A stretch of 64,000 bases of DNA from assembly GCA_946902875.1 (NCBI GenBank), contig OX336343.1, positions 21,375,596-21,439,595 of the forward strand, written 5' to 3'. The translations under genes and the position numbers were made by a program. Source of the DNA: Nematopogon swammerdamellus (Eukaryota; Arthropoda; Insecta; Lepidoptera; Adelidae). Position 1 is the stretch's first letter. Each line of letters opens with the position of its first letter. Positions 1 through 9,772 of the stretch are shown piece by piece. Under the pieces are notes generated by a model. It saw nothing but the letters and a program-made list of their open reading frames with translations. It searched no databases and was not told where the DNA came from.

Positions 1-490
1 TGATATGACATAGACGAGTATATAAGTATAGTTAAATTATGGTAGGTACAACCGATGGCGCTGCCGACCGCGGAGACGGGATGACATTACTTATCTTTTC
101 CCTTGCTTATATCAGCCGTAGATAGATCTCAGCTTACATTTACATACGTACAAATTGGTAAACTTAAACATAAGCATTCTGACAAAACCGACATCGGTCA
201 TTCATTCACTCACAGCTTTCGCGTGTCGCTGGCGGGGCGGAGCACGAGTCGCGAATACATCACCTATTTCATTATGACTCTTCACTCCATACGTTTTGCT
301 GAATTAGTAATGTAAAATGTGCAAAGGTGAGAAGTGCCAGGTTACAATGGTTGAGGTCTACGAGGCCAACTTGGGACACTTGAGTTTGCTTTCACGAGGC
401 GAGTGGCGCGTGCGCACGATATCAATGCGTGTGAAAAATATTCTGTCATAAAATCGCTGTGGTAGGTACATTGGGGTAGATAATTATATT
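1..490. other. No gene; short dispersed-repeat match at 25-105
   Basis: No coding signal. The stretch at about 25-105 resembles 53420-53500: both read 'gatggcgctg..cgac..cggag' after 'agtatagtt', and both continue into T-rich sequence. This suggests a small dispersed repeat. Nothing else is recognised. Confidence 0.4.
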
Positions 491-514
491 TGTGACAGTA
501 TATTGGTTCGAGGC

Positions 515-806
515 CCTTTCAGGCCTCACGCACTCTATGTACTTGCGCGCGCTAACTACCTACCGCCCGGTGGACCGCCGGCGATATTTATTCGTCAGCC
601 GCGTGAAGAATACCTACACGCGCGCCCACGCAACTGCGCGCAGCTGCAAAGCAATGATGCACTTTACACTCGATCGTTCATTTTCGCACGCAGCGATTGG
701 CGACGTGAAGCATTAGGCTATTAAAGCCGTAGGTATGGAACTTTTTCTTTGAAGAGATTTATATGTTACGAAGTAACTATTAAGTAATCTGTGGCCCTGT
801 TCAGAA
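515..806 (+). repeat. GC-rich dispersed repeat D, copy 1
   Basis: About 290 bp is repeated at 8732-9024 in the same orientation, from 'aggcctcacgcactc' to 'aactattaagtaatctgtg'. The two copies differ by substitutions and small indels. The unit is CpG-rich, unlike its AT-rich surroundings. No open frame is conserved between the copies, so it is noncoding. It could be part of a larger transposon; the class is unknown. Confidence 0.8.
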
Positions 807-978
807 AGAAACTTGCTAGTTTGGGGTAGTTTTTATTAAATGGCTTTAAGTTTTTTAGCGATCCTATTATGTAGATTTTAAAACACAATTAATTTGTTCT
901 TCCTTTGATAGATACAAGGCCGAAAATAAAGATAAAAAAGTGCCAGTGGTCCACTAGCGAGTACTGGTCGGAACGTAT

Positions 979-1165
979 TTTTTAGGTTTCCGTATCCCGT
1001 ACGGAAGCCTATTACTAAGCCTACGCCGTCTGTCTGTCCGTCCGTCCGTCCGTTGGTCCTACTGCTGTATCTTTGGAACCGTAATAGGTAGCCGGTTGAA
1101 ATTTTCACAGAATATGTGTTATTATGGCGGATATAACAACAAATATTAAACAATAGAAAAAACAA
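979..1165 (-). repeat. Dispersed repeat G, partial
   Basis: Contains the family hallmarks in reverse: 'aggtttccgtatcccgtacgg', a (CTGTCCGTC)-type tract and 'acacatattctgtgaaaatt' read on the minus strand. Related copies lie at 4030, 19140, 35366, 58195 and 59559. Class unknown; common in Lepidoptera from general knowledge. Confidence 0.75.
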
Positions 1166-1265
1166 GAAACCCTTCGGCTCCCGCAAACCCCGCGCGGGGT
1201 TTGTTACGCGCGCGTCCGTCGGCTCCTGCAAACCCCGCGCGGGGTTCGGCGCGGCGCGGCGGCGC
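1166..1265. repeat. GC-rich palindrome pair
   Basis: The perfect palindrome 'aaccccgcgcggggtt' occurs twice within about 45 bp, each time after 'cggctcc.gcaaa'. It is followed by a CG-rich run. This is a local tandem duplication in otherwise AT-rich DNA. Confidence 0.8.
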
Positions 1266-1699
1266 GCGGCTCACTATTTAATTCATAACTAATTCTACCA
1301 ATTTTTCTTAGTAGAACTGTATAGTGGTATACATTCTTGGTTAAATTTACTAGTAAATATTATCAAACATGACTGGGCAACACATCACCTTCACACAGAA
1401 AATATTTTTCGGAAATGTCAAAAAAAAAGGCTCCCAAGACAACTGACATTTCCACAGACACTGGAATACACAGATCTTGTACCGTATTTCGAGTACCCGT
1501 ATTCTAGAGTACGTTTCAATATCTATATTTTTAGGGGCGACTTGTGGGAAGAAATTATACAGTTTCGGTCAGAAAAAACCAAAAAAAAAATGTCGAGTGT
1601 GTTTTGTTTTGCCTGGAGTTCAAAAAATCGGTCTGTGCTTCTAAATAAGTGAATCCTGAAGTGTTCGGTATGACTGAATGCGCAATTTCAGTACAAATC
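1266..1699. other. AT-rich, nothing recognised
   Basis: Short homopolymer runs only. No coding or repeat family that I can name. Confidence 0.4.
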
Positions 1700-1966
1700 A
1701 GACTGAATACAGATCATTGATGAATCGATCGATTGAGGCGGGATATTCGAATATGTGCGGGAGCGCGCGCGCCAAAATTTTGCGTTTTTGCGCGCGGCAT
1801 AAAGGGCTGGGAGTCAACGGTAGGTAAGCATATTAAAATCGCGGGAGCGAAAGGGTTTAGGGGGCTTCCCATACAAGAAAGGTGTTTTTTTTTCAACGTT
1901 TTTTTTGTGGCGCGGAAACCTCGGTGCGCGAGTCCGACTCGCACTTGGCCGGTTTTTTTCTCTTAG
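1700..1966 (-). repeat. Dispersed repeat G, end piece
   Basis: On the minus strand this starts 'aaaccggccaagtgcgagtc' and continues 'ggactcgcgcaccgaggttt'. That is the other end of repeat G, seen also at 4030 and 58195. With 979-1165 it may form one long, internally expanded copy. Confidence 0.75.
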
Positions 1967-2464
1967 TTTCGATTTTCCATCAATCTATCTAGTGAAGAAA
2001 ATATAAAGCGAGTACGTGAATAATAAAAAAAATATATAGTTATAGAAACACTACGATGAATCAGTGTTTTAAAATACAATTGATTACTTTTTAAATACCT
2101 GCTTGAATGGGAATGCTTTTAAGGGGAAAATCAAGATTTTTCCATTAATTAAATGTTTCATTAATATGATATTTTTTTTTTGTTAAATAATTTAATTTGT
2201 TAAACAACTATTTTAATATCATTCATAATGACAAAGTGTATTATTTCAATATCAAGATGGGTGATCATTCGCCAAGTAATATTTTCAAGTATATTCGCCA
2301 AAATATTTACGTCTAAACAACATGCAATCAATTACACTGAAGTGTAGGCTGCAGTAGGTGTAACTCGGAAATAGTCAGGTTAAAATTCTTTATGCTTCCT
2401 TCAAACGATCTTTTGTCTACTTGCCTTCAATATATGCTTGGCAAAACACGTTTTAATTTTTTTT
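1967..2464. other. AT-rich spacer, nothing recognised
   Basis: About 500 bp of AT-rich DNA with no open frame of note and no match that I could find elsewhere in the window. Confidence 0.4.
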
Positions 2465-2697
2465 TTTTTGATAGCGCGACATGTGGCATCGTTTCACCTA
2501 CAAGTAGGTGTCTAACGATGCCCATGGACATTCTGTGATGCACGGGGATTGCGAATGCCATGCCGGCCTGACAGGAGCCTTTTCACGCCCCTTTTGAAGA
2601 ACCCCAGGTTGTACTTGGGAGGAAATAGATGGGCAGGGAGTGCGTTCCACATTTTCCCGGTGAATAAAAGATCTACAGAACCTGTTGGTGCTCGTAT
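2465..2697 (-). pseudogene. LINE-a 3' end (reverse transcriptase C-terminus)
   Basis: Read on the minus strand, this encodes the tail of a non-LTR retrotransposon reverse transcriptase: a WNALP motif, then 'FFKRGVKRLLSGRHGIRNPR', a stop and a short 3' UTR ending in an A-run (T-run on plus). Similar tails lie at 10265, 30860, 45715 and 51785. The copy is 5'-truncated, as is usual for LINE insertions, and cannot be functional. The clade is Jockey- or CR1-like by inference; the exact family is not determined. Confidence 0.75.
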
Positions 2698-2778
2698 TTA
2701 TATATATTATATAAATACGAGTAAATAACGATAAAAAACTACGACGAAAAATAAATACGATAGTAAATATTTATAAAT

Positions 2779-3170
2779 TACTAACTTTTGCCCGCGGCTT
2801 CGCTCGCGTGAAATTCGTATTTAAAAAGAAGAAAGAAAGAAAGAAGGATTAGCTGCGTTCCTGCGTTACCTTTATTTCGGCGCGCGGAACAATTCGGTTT
2901 GTATGAGAGCCACATCTTAGCGTAAGCGGAACTGAATTTTATTAAGCCTATTCTGTGTCCCGTAAAGTTAAATATGCTTGTACAAAGTTTCATCGAATTC
3001 GAACGATCGGGTTAATAGTTATGGTGGAACACACATACATACGGAAAATATTTCTAAAAATCATCAATTTAGTTTTAGTATCATACATAGAGTCTACAAA
3101 CGCAATATTTCATAAAACAAAGTAACTTACTCCATGACCATGCCTTACAGATTTATTATTAGTATTGATA
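2779..3170 (-). repeat. Dispersed repeat S, near full length
   Basis: Plus strand begins 'ctaacttttgcccgcggctt' and ends 'ttattattagtattgata'. It carries 'gcgcgcggaacaattcggtt' in the middle and a 'catacatac' tract. Other copies: 9396-9772, 32182-33005, 33365-33860 and 61930-62250. Noncoding; possibly the 3' end of a LINE or a nonautonomous element. Confidence 0.8.
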
Positions 3171-3187
3171 GGTACGTTGTACGGAAC

Positions 3188-3475
3188 CGCTGATTGCCTT
3201 CGTCGTCCCAACCGGCGGGTGGTCTTCTAACACTCCGTTCCATTGTCCACGGCTGCCATTGTAGGATCCGTTTACTCCAACGGTCGTCGACTCGTCAACT
3301 GACGTGCCCAGCCCACTGCCAATTGGAGCGTAGCCACCCGGTGTGCAATTTCGACTACTATGGTGTGTTCTCGGCGCATTGCCTCGTTATGCAACAGAGC
3401 GAGTAGCGATATTCCCAGCATAGCTTGCTTCGTTGTTCGCTGGCCAACTTTCAGCTTTTGGATGAAATTTTGTAC
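3188..3475 (-). pseudogene. RTE-like LINE C-terminal fragment
   Basis: Resembles 62745-63090 ('cggcgggtg..cttc.aacactccgtt', 'ccactgccaattgg'-type block, 'cgttgccatgtc'-type end). On the minus strand it matches the degenerate end of an RTE-type reverse transcriptase ('HWRLWRG..', 'GRP..RWDDD') in shifting frames. Heavily decayed; no usable open frame. Confidence 0.55.
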
Positions 3476-3514
3476 TTTAATAAAATTCGAAAAAAGTAAA
3501 ATACAAATTTAACA

Positions 3515-3671
3515 AACCCTTGACCCTTAAAAAGTAAAAATTAATTTCCGTTTGTAAATAAAATATAAAAACTCAGGGCTGCGCGTGTATTTACTTAGCG
3601 GTCCCCCGACTCCTTTAAGTAAGTAAACGGAAATTACATATTTTTTACTTTTTAAGGGTCGGGAGTTTTAT
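3515..3671. mobile_element. Palindromic MITE P, copy 1
   Basis: Inverted arms: 'gacccttaaaaagtaaaaa' near the left end and 'tttttactttttaagggtcg' near the right, with 'atttccgttt' and 'aaacggaaat' inside them. A second copy lies at 11256-11402. Nonautonomous, noncoding, able to fold into a hairpin. Confidence 0.8.
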
Positions 3672-4029
3672 AAAAATAATCTAGCCCGGTAGATACATCA
3701 TCTTAGTTAGACAATAAATTATGAGCACTGATGATAAATTGTCTCTAATCGTGTGATATCCTCATAATCTCCATCGCACCGCAAACCACAAGCTTAACTA
3801 GAATTTGTTCGAGAATCTGCAAATTAACTAAATTCTCCTTCCACCTAGCACGAGAAATTATTGAGCAATAGACGCGTAATAGAATTCCTCTTTGACTTAG
3901 CGGTTTAGGATTAATATTCTTAGGAATGCAAATTATGTTTACGAAATGCGTTAAGGGCCAGCAATACTTCATACAAAACACATAAAATTTTAGCTTTGCC
4001 GTAGCCGAGTAAAAAAAATTTCGATAATC

Positions 4030-4410
4030 GAAAAACCGGACAAATGGGAGTCGAACTCGCGCACCGAGGGTTCCGTATCTCCATGTCATGGTCAGCGCCA
4101 CTCACGCCATCTATGGCGTGTTTTATGAATACTTCATATTAGTTAAAATTGATGATTAGTTAAAATGCTTCATAGTGTTTTCGGTAGACGACGCGCATAC
4201 ACTTTTTAGTTTCTTGTATCGGGACCCCGTGAATTCTTTACTTTTTCTTATTTTTATGATCTGTTGTTATATCGGCCATAATAACACATATTCTGTGAAA
4301 ATTTCAACGCGCTACCTATTACGGTTCAAGTGATACAGCCCTCAGACAGACAGACAGACGGCGTAGGCTTAGTAATAGGGTCCCGTACGACGGATACGCA
4401 ACCCTAAAAA
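4030..4410 (+). repeat. Dispersed repeat G, near full length
   Basis: Best guide to the family. It begins 'aaaccggacaaatgggagtc' followed by the 'gcgcaccgagggttccgta' box. It then has a 'cgccatctatg' segment, 'tgttgttatatcggccat', a (CAGA)n tract, and ends 'ggatacgcaaccctaaaaac'. No open frame. Confidence 0.8.
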
Positions 4411-5063
4411 CTAAATCGAAATAGTTTCAGAACGATCAAAACGATCGGATCGCAGTCTGACTTTGAGACTACATAACATGAGATACAGGAGATATATTTA
4501 ACAACTTAGTTACATTTCAAGGACGCTAAAACAATCGCTCAGAATGGAAGAATGTACGTGCCGGATCAATAATAAATTGAAGTAATTAATGACAATACTA
4601 AAACTAAGTTTTATTGCATAGAGTAGTGTATAACGATTATGTAAAATTACATTACTGTAACATGCTGAACGGCGGTCATAATATGATATTCGCATTTTCG
4701 AAGTCGTGTCAAATATTTCCAATTACGTTTTATTTAAGCTTTTCATTTGGTGCAATTGTCTTGTAAAATGTCAAATATATTTTTGTACACCAAACTCACA
4801 GTGGATATTTTGGTCTCAACGCAGTCCCAAACAATAACAAAAATATGATGCTTTTCACCCAAGGTCGTAAATGTCGAGTATGTTTACAAATTAATTTCGG
4901 CTGAATAATCCACTCAAATGGTTTCACGTATGTGTTTACACAAGCCTGGGTACTTCAACTACTTAGAATCAGAGGCGTACCTTAGCAAAATTAATATAGA
5001 GAGACCAGATTTTTGGGATTGCTGTCTCTTAAATGAAGACGCAAATTGAAGTAGTCAGTATTG
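4411..5063. other. AT-rich spacer, nothing recognised
   Basis: No repeat match or coding signal that I could support. Confidence 0.4.
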
Positions 5064-5454
5064 TCAGCCTCGATAGCTCAGTGGTGCAGACAGTCAACTG
5101 TCGCTATTGAATGTTAAGCAACGCTGGGTGCGGTCAGTACTTGGATGGCTGACCGCTGACCGTTGGAGGCTGACCGAGGTTCGGATTCCTCGTAAAACTG
5201 TAGGTCCCTTCCCTCCTAATCTTACTTGGTGGTAGGGTTTAACCCGCCCGGGTTGATACCACCGCACTGAATGAAACGTCGGTCTAAACGGCTATGTAAA
5301 TAGTTTGTGTTTTCCGACCAGTTCAGTGTAGCCGGCACGATCAAAGGGGGAAGCACTGACATGGCACCTAGTTCACCCGGTGTTATGGGCTGACATCACG
5401 GACGTTGTAGGTGATGTAGCCAAACGTGTCAGTTTCCATAAAAAAAAAAAAAAA
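5064..5454 (+). mobile_element. SINE-A, full length, tRNA/5S composite head
   Basis: The head starts 'cagcctcgatagctcagtgg', a tRNA-type box A. About 40 bp later comes 'gttaagcaacgctgggtgcg', then 'gtcagtacttggatgg' and 'gaccgct', in the order found in 5S rRNA (its box A, intermediate element, box C). A tRNA-type box B follows, 'gaggttcggattcctcgt'. Next are the central domain ('ggtggtagggtttaacccgc', 'gataccaccgcactgaatga'), a tail and a ~14 A run. Copy 54942-55312 is very similar, so the family has moved fairly recently. Transcription by RNA polymerase III is inferred. Confidence 0.9.
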
Positions 5455-5722
5455 GTAACGCCTTGGTAAGTTAATTTGACAATGTTTTTTTTCGTTTGTA
5501 TAAATTAGGTGTGTTATTCTACAAGCTAAGTATCTGAGGATAAGTTAAGTGGCTTTAAATTAGTCGAGAACGTTTTCCAGATATAAAGCAAAAGCTGAAA
5601 ATAATGTCAGGGTGGTGCCGGTGACCAGGAAGATTTAAAATAAACGTTTATATAAATTTTATCAAATATTCAGCTTATGGTTATGTCATTTGATTACTAT
5701 ATCGTTAGGATATCCATACCAA
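5455..5722. other. AT-rich spacer
   Basis: Nothing recognised between the SINE-A poly-A and the palindromic MITE. Confidence 0.4.
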
Positions 5723-6160
5723 ATGTGGTACAAAGGATATTTCATATAAAGGTATTAGATTCAATGCCGTGTGGGTTCGGTACTTAAAAAGAATAGCCCC
5801 ACTGCATCTCTCCCCGTGCATGTCGTAAAAGGCGACTAAGGGATAAGGACAAGATGCCGTGCTAAAGGGCGACAGGCTCGCCACCTCTCACCTTGGCACG
5901 GTACTTCCACCGAGTCATGCAGCAGGTGGGTCTTCGTGCCTTACTTGCTGCTTGATCGATTTAATCTTGTTCGAATACTTTGCGAAACGTGGTGGTCGGT
6001 GTTGTGCTGCAATTTACCAGAGTTCTTGCAGCACAACACCGATTACTCTGCTTACCCCGATTGTCGGGATTCAGCGTGTGTGATATATGTATTAGATTCA
6101 ATCCATTTGTACGGTGGATTGAATCTAATATACCTTTATATGAAATATTCTTTGTACCAT
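5723..6160. mobile_element. Palindromic MITE interrupted by an X retroposon
   Basis: The left arm (5723-5765, 'tggtacaaaggatatttcat') is the inverted complement of the right arm (6117-6160, 'atgaaatattctttgtacca'). The arms continue inward to 'ttagattcaa' and 'ttgaatctaa'. The X element 5766-6090 lies between them, flanked by a duplicated 12-mer. The original MITE was thus about 100 bp. Confidence 0.85.
5766..6090 (+). mobile_element. X retroposon, full length, with 12-bp target duplication
   Basis: Begins 'gccgtgtgggttcggtactt', contains 'aatagccccactgcatctct', the stem 'cggtgttgtgctgca'/'tgcagcacaacaccg' and the small hairpin 'cccgattgtcggg', and ends 'gcgtgtgtgatatatgt'. The 12-mer 'attagattcaat' occurs immediately before (5754-5765) and after (6091-6102). 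A perfect 12-bp duplication is the mark of LINE-driven retroposition, so I treat X as SINE-like. Its head is not an obvious tRNA, 5S or 7SL derivative. Other copies: 18105, 23966, 28205, 33965, 36845 (minus), 39137. Confidence 0.9.
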
Positions 6161-7491
6161 ACACAGTACAGTGTTCAAATACTTGGATTCAAGTGGTGTC
6201 TTTCCTTCTAATATTTTCCTTCACAACATACGTTTTTCTATCGATCCTTATCTGACGACGTAAATTTAACGGCCACGGAAGGCAGATGAACGCTTGAGCG
6301 AGTTTTGTTTCATTTGCCTCGGACTTATGAACATTCCAATCGATTGAACCTTGTTTCAAATTTTTAACCGACTTCCAAAAAAGGAGGAGGTTCTCAATTC
6401 GTCTGTATGTTTTTTTTTTTTTTTATTTTTTTTTTTATTTTTTTTATTTTTTTGTATGTTTGTAACACGATTTCTCCGTCAATTGAGGGCCGATTTAGAA
6501 AATTCTTTTTTTGTTAGTTAGGTCATACTTCCGAGGTGGTCCCATTTCAATTTTATCGAAATTGGTTCAGTGGTTTTCGAAAAATCAGCATAATACTATG
6601 GTGTGTGGTTACCTTCAGCAAAACTTGTGATGTGGTCGTTTTCGGCAATTTTCAGTTCGATAAATTAGTATGGTGTGTGGTTACCTTCAGCAAAACATTT
6701 GTGATGTGGACTTATTCAGCAATTTGCAGTCTGACACATATGGCGAATAATTCTGTACCACTTCAATCGATTTCGATTATTCGATTTCGATTATTCTTTT
6801 TTATGTAATATTACTAAAAAGAATGAAATAAAAACTGTTTTAAAAAATATTAAACCGATTTCCAAAAAACAAAAAAAAAAAAACTAAAAAAGTATTAAAT
6901 ACCTAATATTTTGAAATTTTCTCTGTCCTGTTGAAATACATGAATCGATATACTAGTGATACATATTCGGACCCTTGTTTCATGAATATTCTAAATTTGA
7001 AATTTTTTATCTTTTCCGACCGGCGCTTAATTTATTATGGTACCTGGCCAGTACCTACTGTACCGAGTACCATCGAGCTGGTTTGATGATGGAGACAGAA
7101 GGTGGCCATAGGAACTCCTAAACTACACATGATAAACCCATCGTGTTTGGGCTCGTTGCATTTGTCTTCACGAGAAATTTACTTTAGACCTAAAAGATTC
7201 TCAATTCGACGGTATGTTTTCTTTTTTTGGATGTTTGTTACGCGATTACTCCGTCAATTGTGGGCCGATTTTGAAAATTCTTTTTTTTTTTATTTGAAAG
7301 GGGATAACCCTGAGGTTTTTGAAGTGAAAACTTCTTTAGCGGCTCTTGGCACTTTTTTAGGTGGGTAAAAATGTATAACTCGCGACATCGCGTCAGCGTC
7401 ATTTTTAAAATGAAACCTTAAGTCATTGCGTTAAGGGTTAAGTTAGAGTGGCACGGGATCTGCCGGCACTCCCGGAGTGCAACTGTTAAGT

Positions 7492-7686
7492 AGGGTTCCG
7501 TAACACGTTTATGTCTGTCCATTCTACTAAGTTCTGCAAAATGAATGTAGGGTTCCGTAACATATGCATGTCTATCCGTTCTACTAAATTTTACAATTTT
7601 CAACCAAGGTCCTCCGACGGTTATTTTATAATAAAAGTAGGCTTCCGTAACACGTTTATGTCTGTCCATTCTACTAAGTTCTGCAA
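7492..7686. repeat. Three tandem units inside the SINE-carrying element
   Basis: 'tccgtaacacgtttatgtct' followed by 'gtccattctactaagttctg' occurs at about 7497 and again at about 7645. A diverged middle unit ('tccgtaacatatgcatgtct') starts near 7554. The same array is present in the other two copies. The unit begins with the 'ggttccgta' box seen in other dispersed repeats. Confidence 0.85.
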
Positions 7687-8030
7687 CATCACCTACAACG
7701 TCCGTGATGTCAGCCCATAACACCAGTGCCATGTCAGTGCTTCCCCCTTTGATCGTGCTGACTACACTGAACTGGTCGGAAAACACAAACTATTTACATA
7801 GCCGTTTCGACCGACGTTTAATTCAGTGCGGTGGTACCAACCCGGGAAGGTTAAACCCTACCACCAAGTAAGATTACGAGGGAAGGGACTTACAGTTTTA
7901 CGAGGAATCCGAACCTTGGTCAGCCTCCAACGGTCAGCGGTCACCCATCTAAGTACTGACCGCACCCAGCGTTGCTTAAAATTCAATAGCGACAGTTGAC
8001 TGTCTGCACCACTGAGCTATCGAAGCTGAC
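7684..8030 (-). mobile_element. SINE-A captured in the 2.2 kb element (copy 1)
   Basis: On the minus strand it runs from 'gtcagcttcgatagctcagt' through the 5S-like block and box B to the tail, stopping at 'ggacgttgtaggtgatgttg'. It lacks the usual last ~30 bp and poly-A. The same truncation point occurs in the copies at 12267 and 15033, so this was one capture later amplified with its carrier. Confidence 0.9.
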
Positions 8031-8149
8031 GTGGTCCTATTTTAATTGGGTCAAGATCGGATTGGAAAGCGAGGCGGAATCGCGAGGCCGAAGGCCGAGC
8101 GATTCCGCCGAGTACATTAATAGCAAAAAATTACTAAAAAAAACTGTGA

Positions 8150-8526
8150 AATAAAAAAAAAGTTTTAAAAAACATAAAACCGACTTCCTAAAAAAAGTAA
8201 AACTAAAAAACTATTTAAAATAAAAATATAAAAACCGCCTTCAAAAATATATGAAATAAAAACCTAAAAAAAAAAACGAACCCTAGAGTTGAAGGCGGTG
8301 CTAAAGCAAGCAAAAATGATGCATGAAAGAAAACATGAGCGGATGATAATATCCTGTGTGATTTGTGTAGCCTTTTTAGCACCGCCTTCCACTCTAGGGT
8401 TCGTTTTTTTTTAGGTTTTTATTTCATATATTTTTGAAGGCGGTTTTTATATTTTTATTTTAAATAGTTTTTTAGTTTTACTTTTTTTAGGAAGTCGGTT
8501 TTATGTTTTTTAAAACTTTTTTTTAT
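8150..8526. repeat. ~375 bp near-palindrome at the element's 3' end
   Basis: Arms run from 'gttttaaaaaacataaaacc' inward to 'cgaaccctagagttgaaggc', mirrored by 'gccttccactctagggttcg' and outward to 'ggttttatgttttttaaaac'. The loop holds 'atgatgcatgaaagaaaac'. The same structure ends the copies at 11700 and 15885. Confidence 0.9.
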
Positions 8527-8731
8527 TATAATGCGTAGGACTTGTAACCGTAGGCGTGCCGGGGGAGGACGGGGGGAGGGGTGGGTTTGGGTGTTTAAAC
8601 CAATCATTCGAAACCAACAAACTTGCTTGGTAAGTGTGGGCACAGATGAGGTAATAGTAACGCAATGGTTCGACCACCTAGACATTTTTCTAGGCTCGTT
8701 CCAGTATTGAAATTTCCTTTGATAAAATCTG
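8527..8731. other. G-rich spacer
   Basis: Contains 'gccgggggaggacgggggga'. Otherwise nothing recognised. Confidence 0.4.
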
Positions 8732-9024
8732 AACCAGGCCTCACGCACTCCATGTACTTGCGCGCGCTAACTACCTACCGCCCGACGGGCCGCCGGCGGT
8801 CTATTTCAGTGAGAATTCGTCAGCCGCGCGAAGTATACATAGACGCTCGCCCACGCAACTGCGCGCAGCTGCAAAGCAATAACCACTTTACACTCGATCG
8901 TTAAGGTTCATTTTCGCACGCAGCGATTGGCGACGTGAAGGAGTAGGCTATTAAAGCCCGAAGGTAGGAACATTTTCTATGGAGTGATTTATCTGTTACG
9001 AAGTAACTATTAAGTAATCTGTGT
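8732..9024 (+). repeat. GC-rich dispersed repeat D, copy 2
   Basis: Same unit as 515-806, diverged by substitutions and small insertions such as an extra 'taaggtt' near 8905. Both start abruptly at 'aggcctcacgcactc' and both end near 'taagtaatctgtg', which marks the probable limits of the unit. Confidence 0.8.
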
Positions 9025-9039
9025 CTGAACTCCCGCCCT

Positions 9040-9100
9040 TCCGCACCCCGCTGAGCACGCCCGTGCACGTGCCTGTATAATAAACGTTGATTTGATTTGA
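9040..9100 (+). mobile_element. Probable LINE 3' tail
   Basis: 'cctgtataataaacg' followed by 'ttgatttgatttga' resembles the polyadenylation signal plus short tandem tail that ends many non-LTR retrotransposons. A similar tail occurs near 42050-42080. Confidence 0.4.
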
Positions 9101-9167
9101 ATACGAGGAACAAAGCCACTGCTGTTTCAAACATTGAAGTCGGCAGCGTTTTTCGATCCTATCAATC

Positions 9168-9385
9168 CTTACCTTTAATAAAATCCAACGTCTGCTTTCT
9201 GTCTGAGTGTCTGTCTGTCCGCTTATAACTCGAGAACCACTGAACCGATTTTAATAAAACAAAATTCTACGGATAGCTTGATTCTTCCCATCAACTATAG
9301 GCTACTTACTATCACGCTAAATAGCTTATGAGGTTAGCAGTGAAGTGAAATATGAGAGCGGGCGGAGCCGCGGGCACAGCTTGTA
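9168..9385 (+). repeat. Dispersed repeat R, copy 1
   Basis: 'ataaaatccaacgtctgctt' to 'ggagccgcgggcacagcttg'. Very similar copies are at 33598-33832 and 54478-54720 (minus). Noncoding; possibly a LINE 3' end. Confidence 0.85.
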
Positions 9386-9395
9386 TACTATGTAA

Positions 9396-9772
9396 TAATA
9401 AATTTGTAAGGGATGGTCATGGAGAAAATTACTTTGTTTTATGAAATAGTGCGTTTGTAGACTCTATGTATGATACTAAAACTAAATTGACGATTTTGAT
9501 AAATATTTTCTGTATGTATGTATGTATGTTTCTCCATAACTCTTAAACCGATCATCTAGTCTAGTACAAGCACTTTTAACTATACGTGACAATAGGCTAA
9601 ATAAAATTCAGTTCCGGTTACACTAAGATGTGGCTCTCGTGCAAACCGAATTGTTCCGCGCGCCGAAATAAAGGCAACGCAGGAACGCAGCTCGGCCTTC
9701 TTTCTTATTTACTTACTTTCTTCTTTTTAAATATAAATTTCTAGCGAACGAAGCCCGCGGGCAAAAGCTAGT
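9396..9772 (+). repeat. Dispersed repeat S, near full length
   Basis: Runs from 'aataaatttgtaagggatgg' to 'cccgcgggcaaaagctagta', with a (GTAT)n tract and 'ccgaattgttccgcgcgccg'. It is the reverse complement of 2779-3170. Confidence 0.85.

Larger units (their letters stand above)
6362..8526 (+). mobile_element. ~2.2 kb SINE-carrying element, copy 1
   Basis: Starts 'ttaaccgacttccaaaaaag' and ends 'aggaagtcggttttatg' plus a short T-rich tail; the ends are thus inverted repeats ('accgacttcc'). It contains a near-palindromic terminal region (8150-8526), three tandem ~70-bp units (7492-7686) and a SINE-A in reverse (7684-8030). No transposase frame is present; the longest frames merely read through the SINE and tandem units. 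Near-identical copies form the 11.5-15.9 kb palindrome. The short relative at 31440-31805 lacks the SINE. The class is unknown. Confidence 0.85.

Noticed and set aside
5064..5200. tRNA or 5S rRNA gene calls at SINE heads
   Set aside because: The 5S-like part is less than half of a 5S gene, and the tRNA parts are too far apart for a cloverleaf; poly-A tails and many copies show these are SINEs. The heads at 46141 and 62252 are rejected for the same reason.
6410..6460. Long T/A homopolymer runs as origin or terminator
   Set aside because: They are part of the 2.2 kb element 5' region and recur with it at 11530 and 13850.
7418..7786. 122-codon frame present identically in three places (also 12512-12880 and 14767-15135)
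   Set aside because: It spans the tandem units and the end of a captured SINE. Identity reflects recent copies of the element and not protein conservation.
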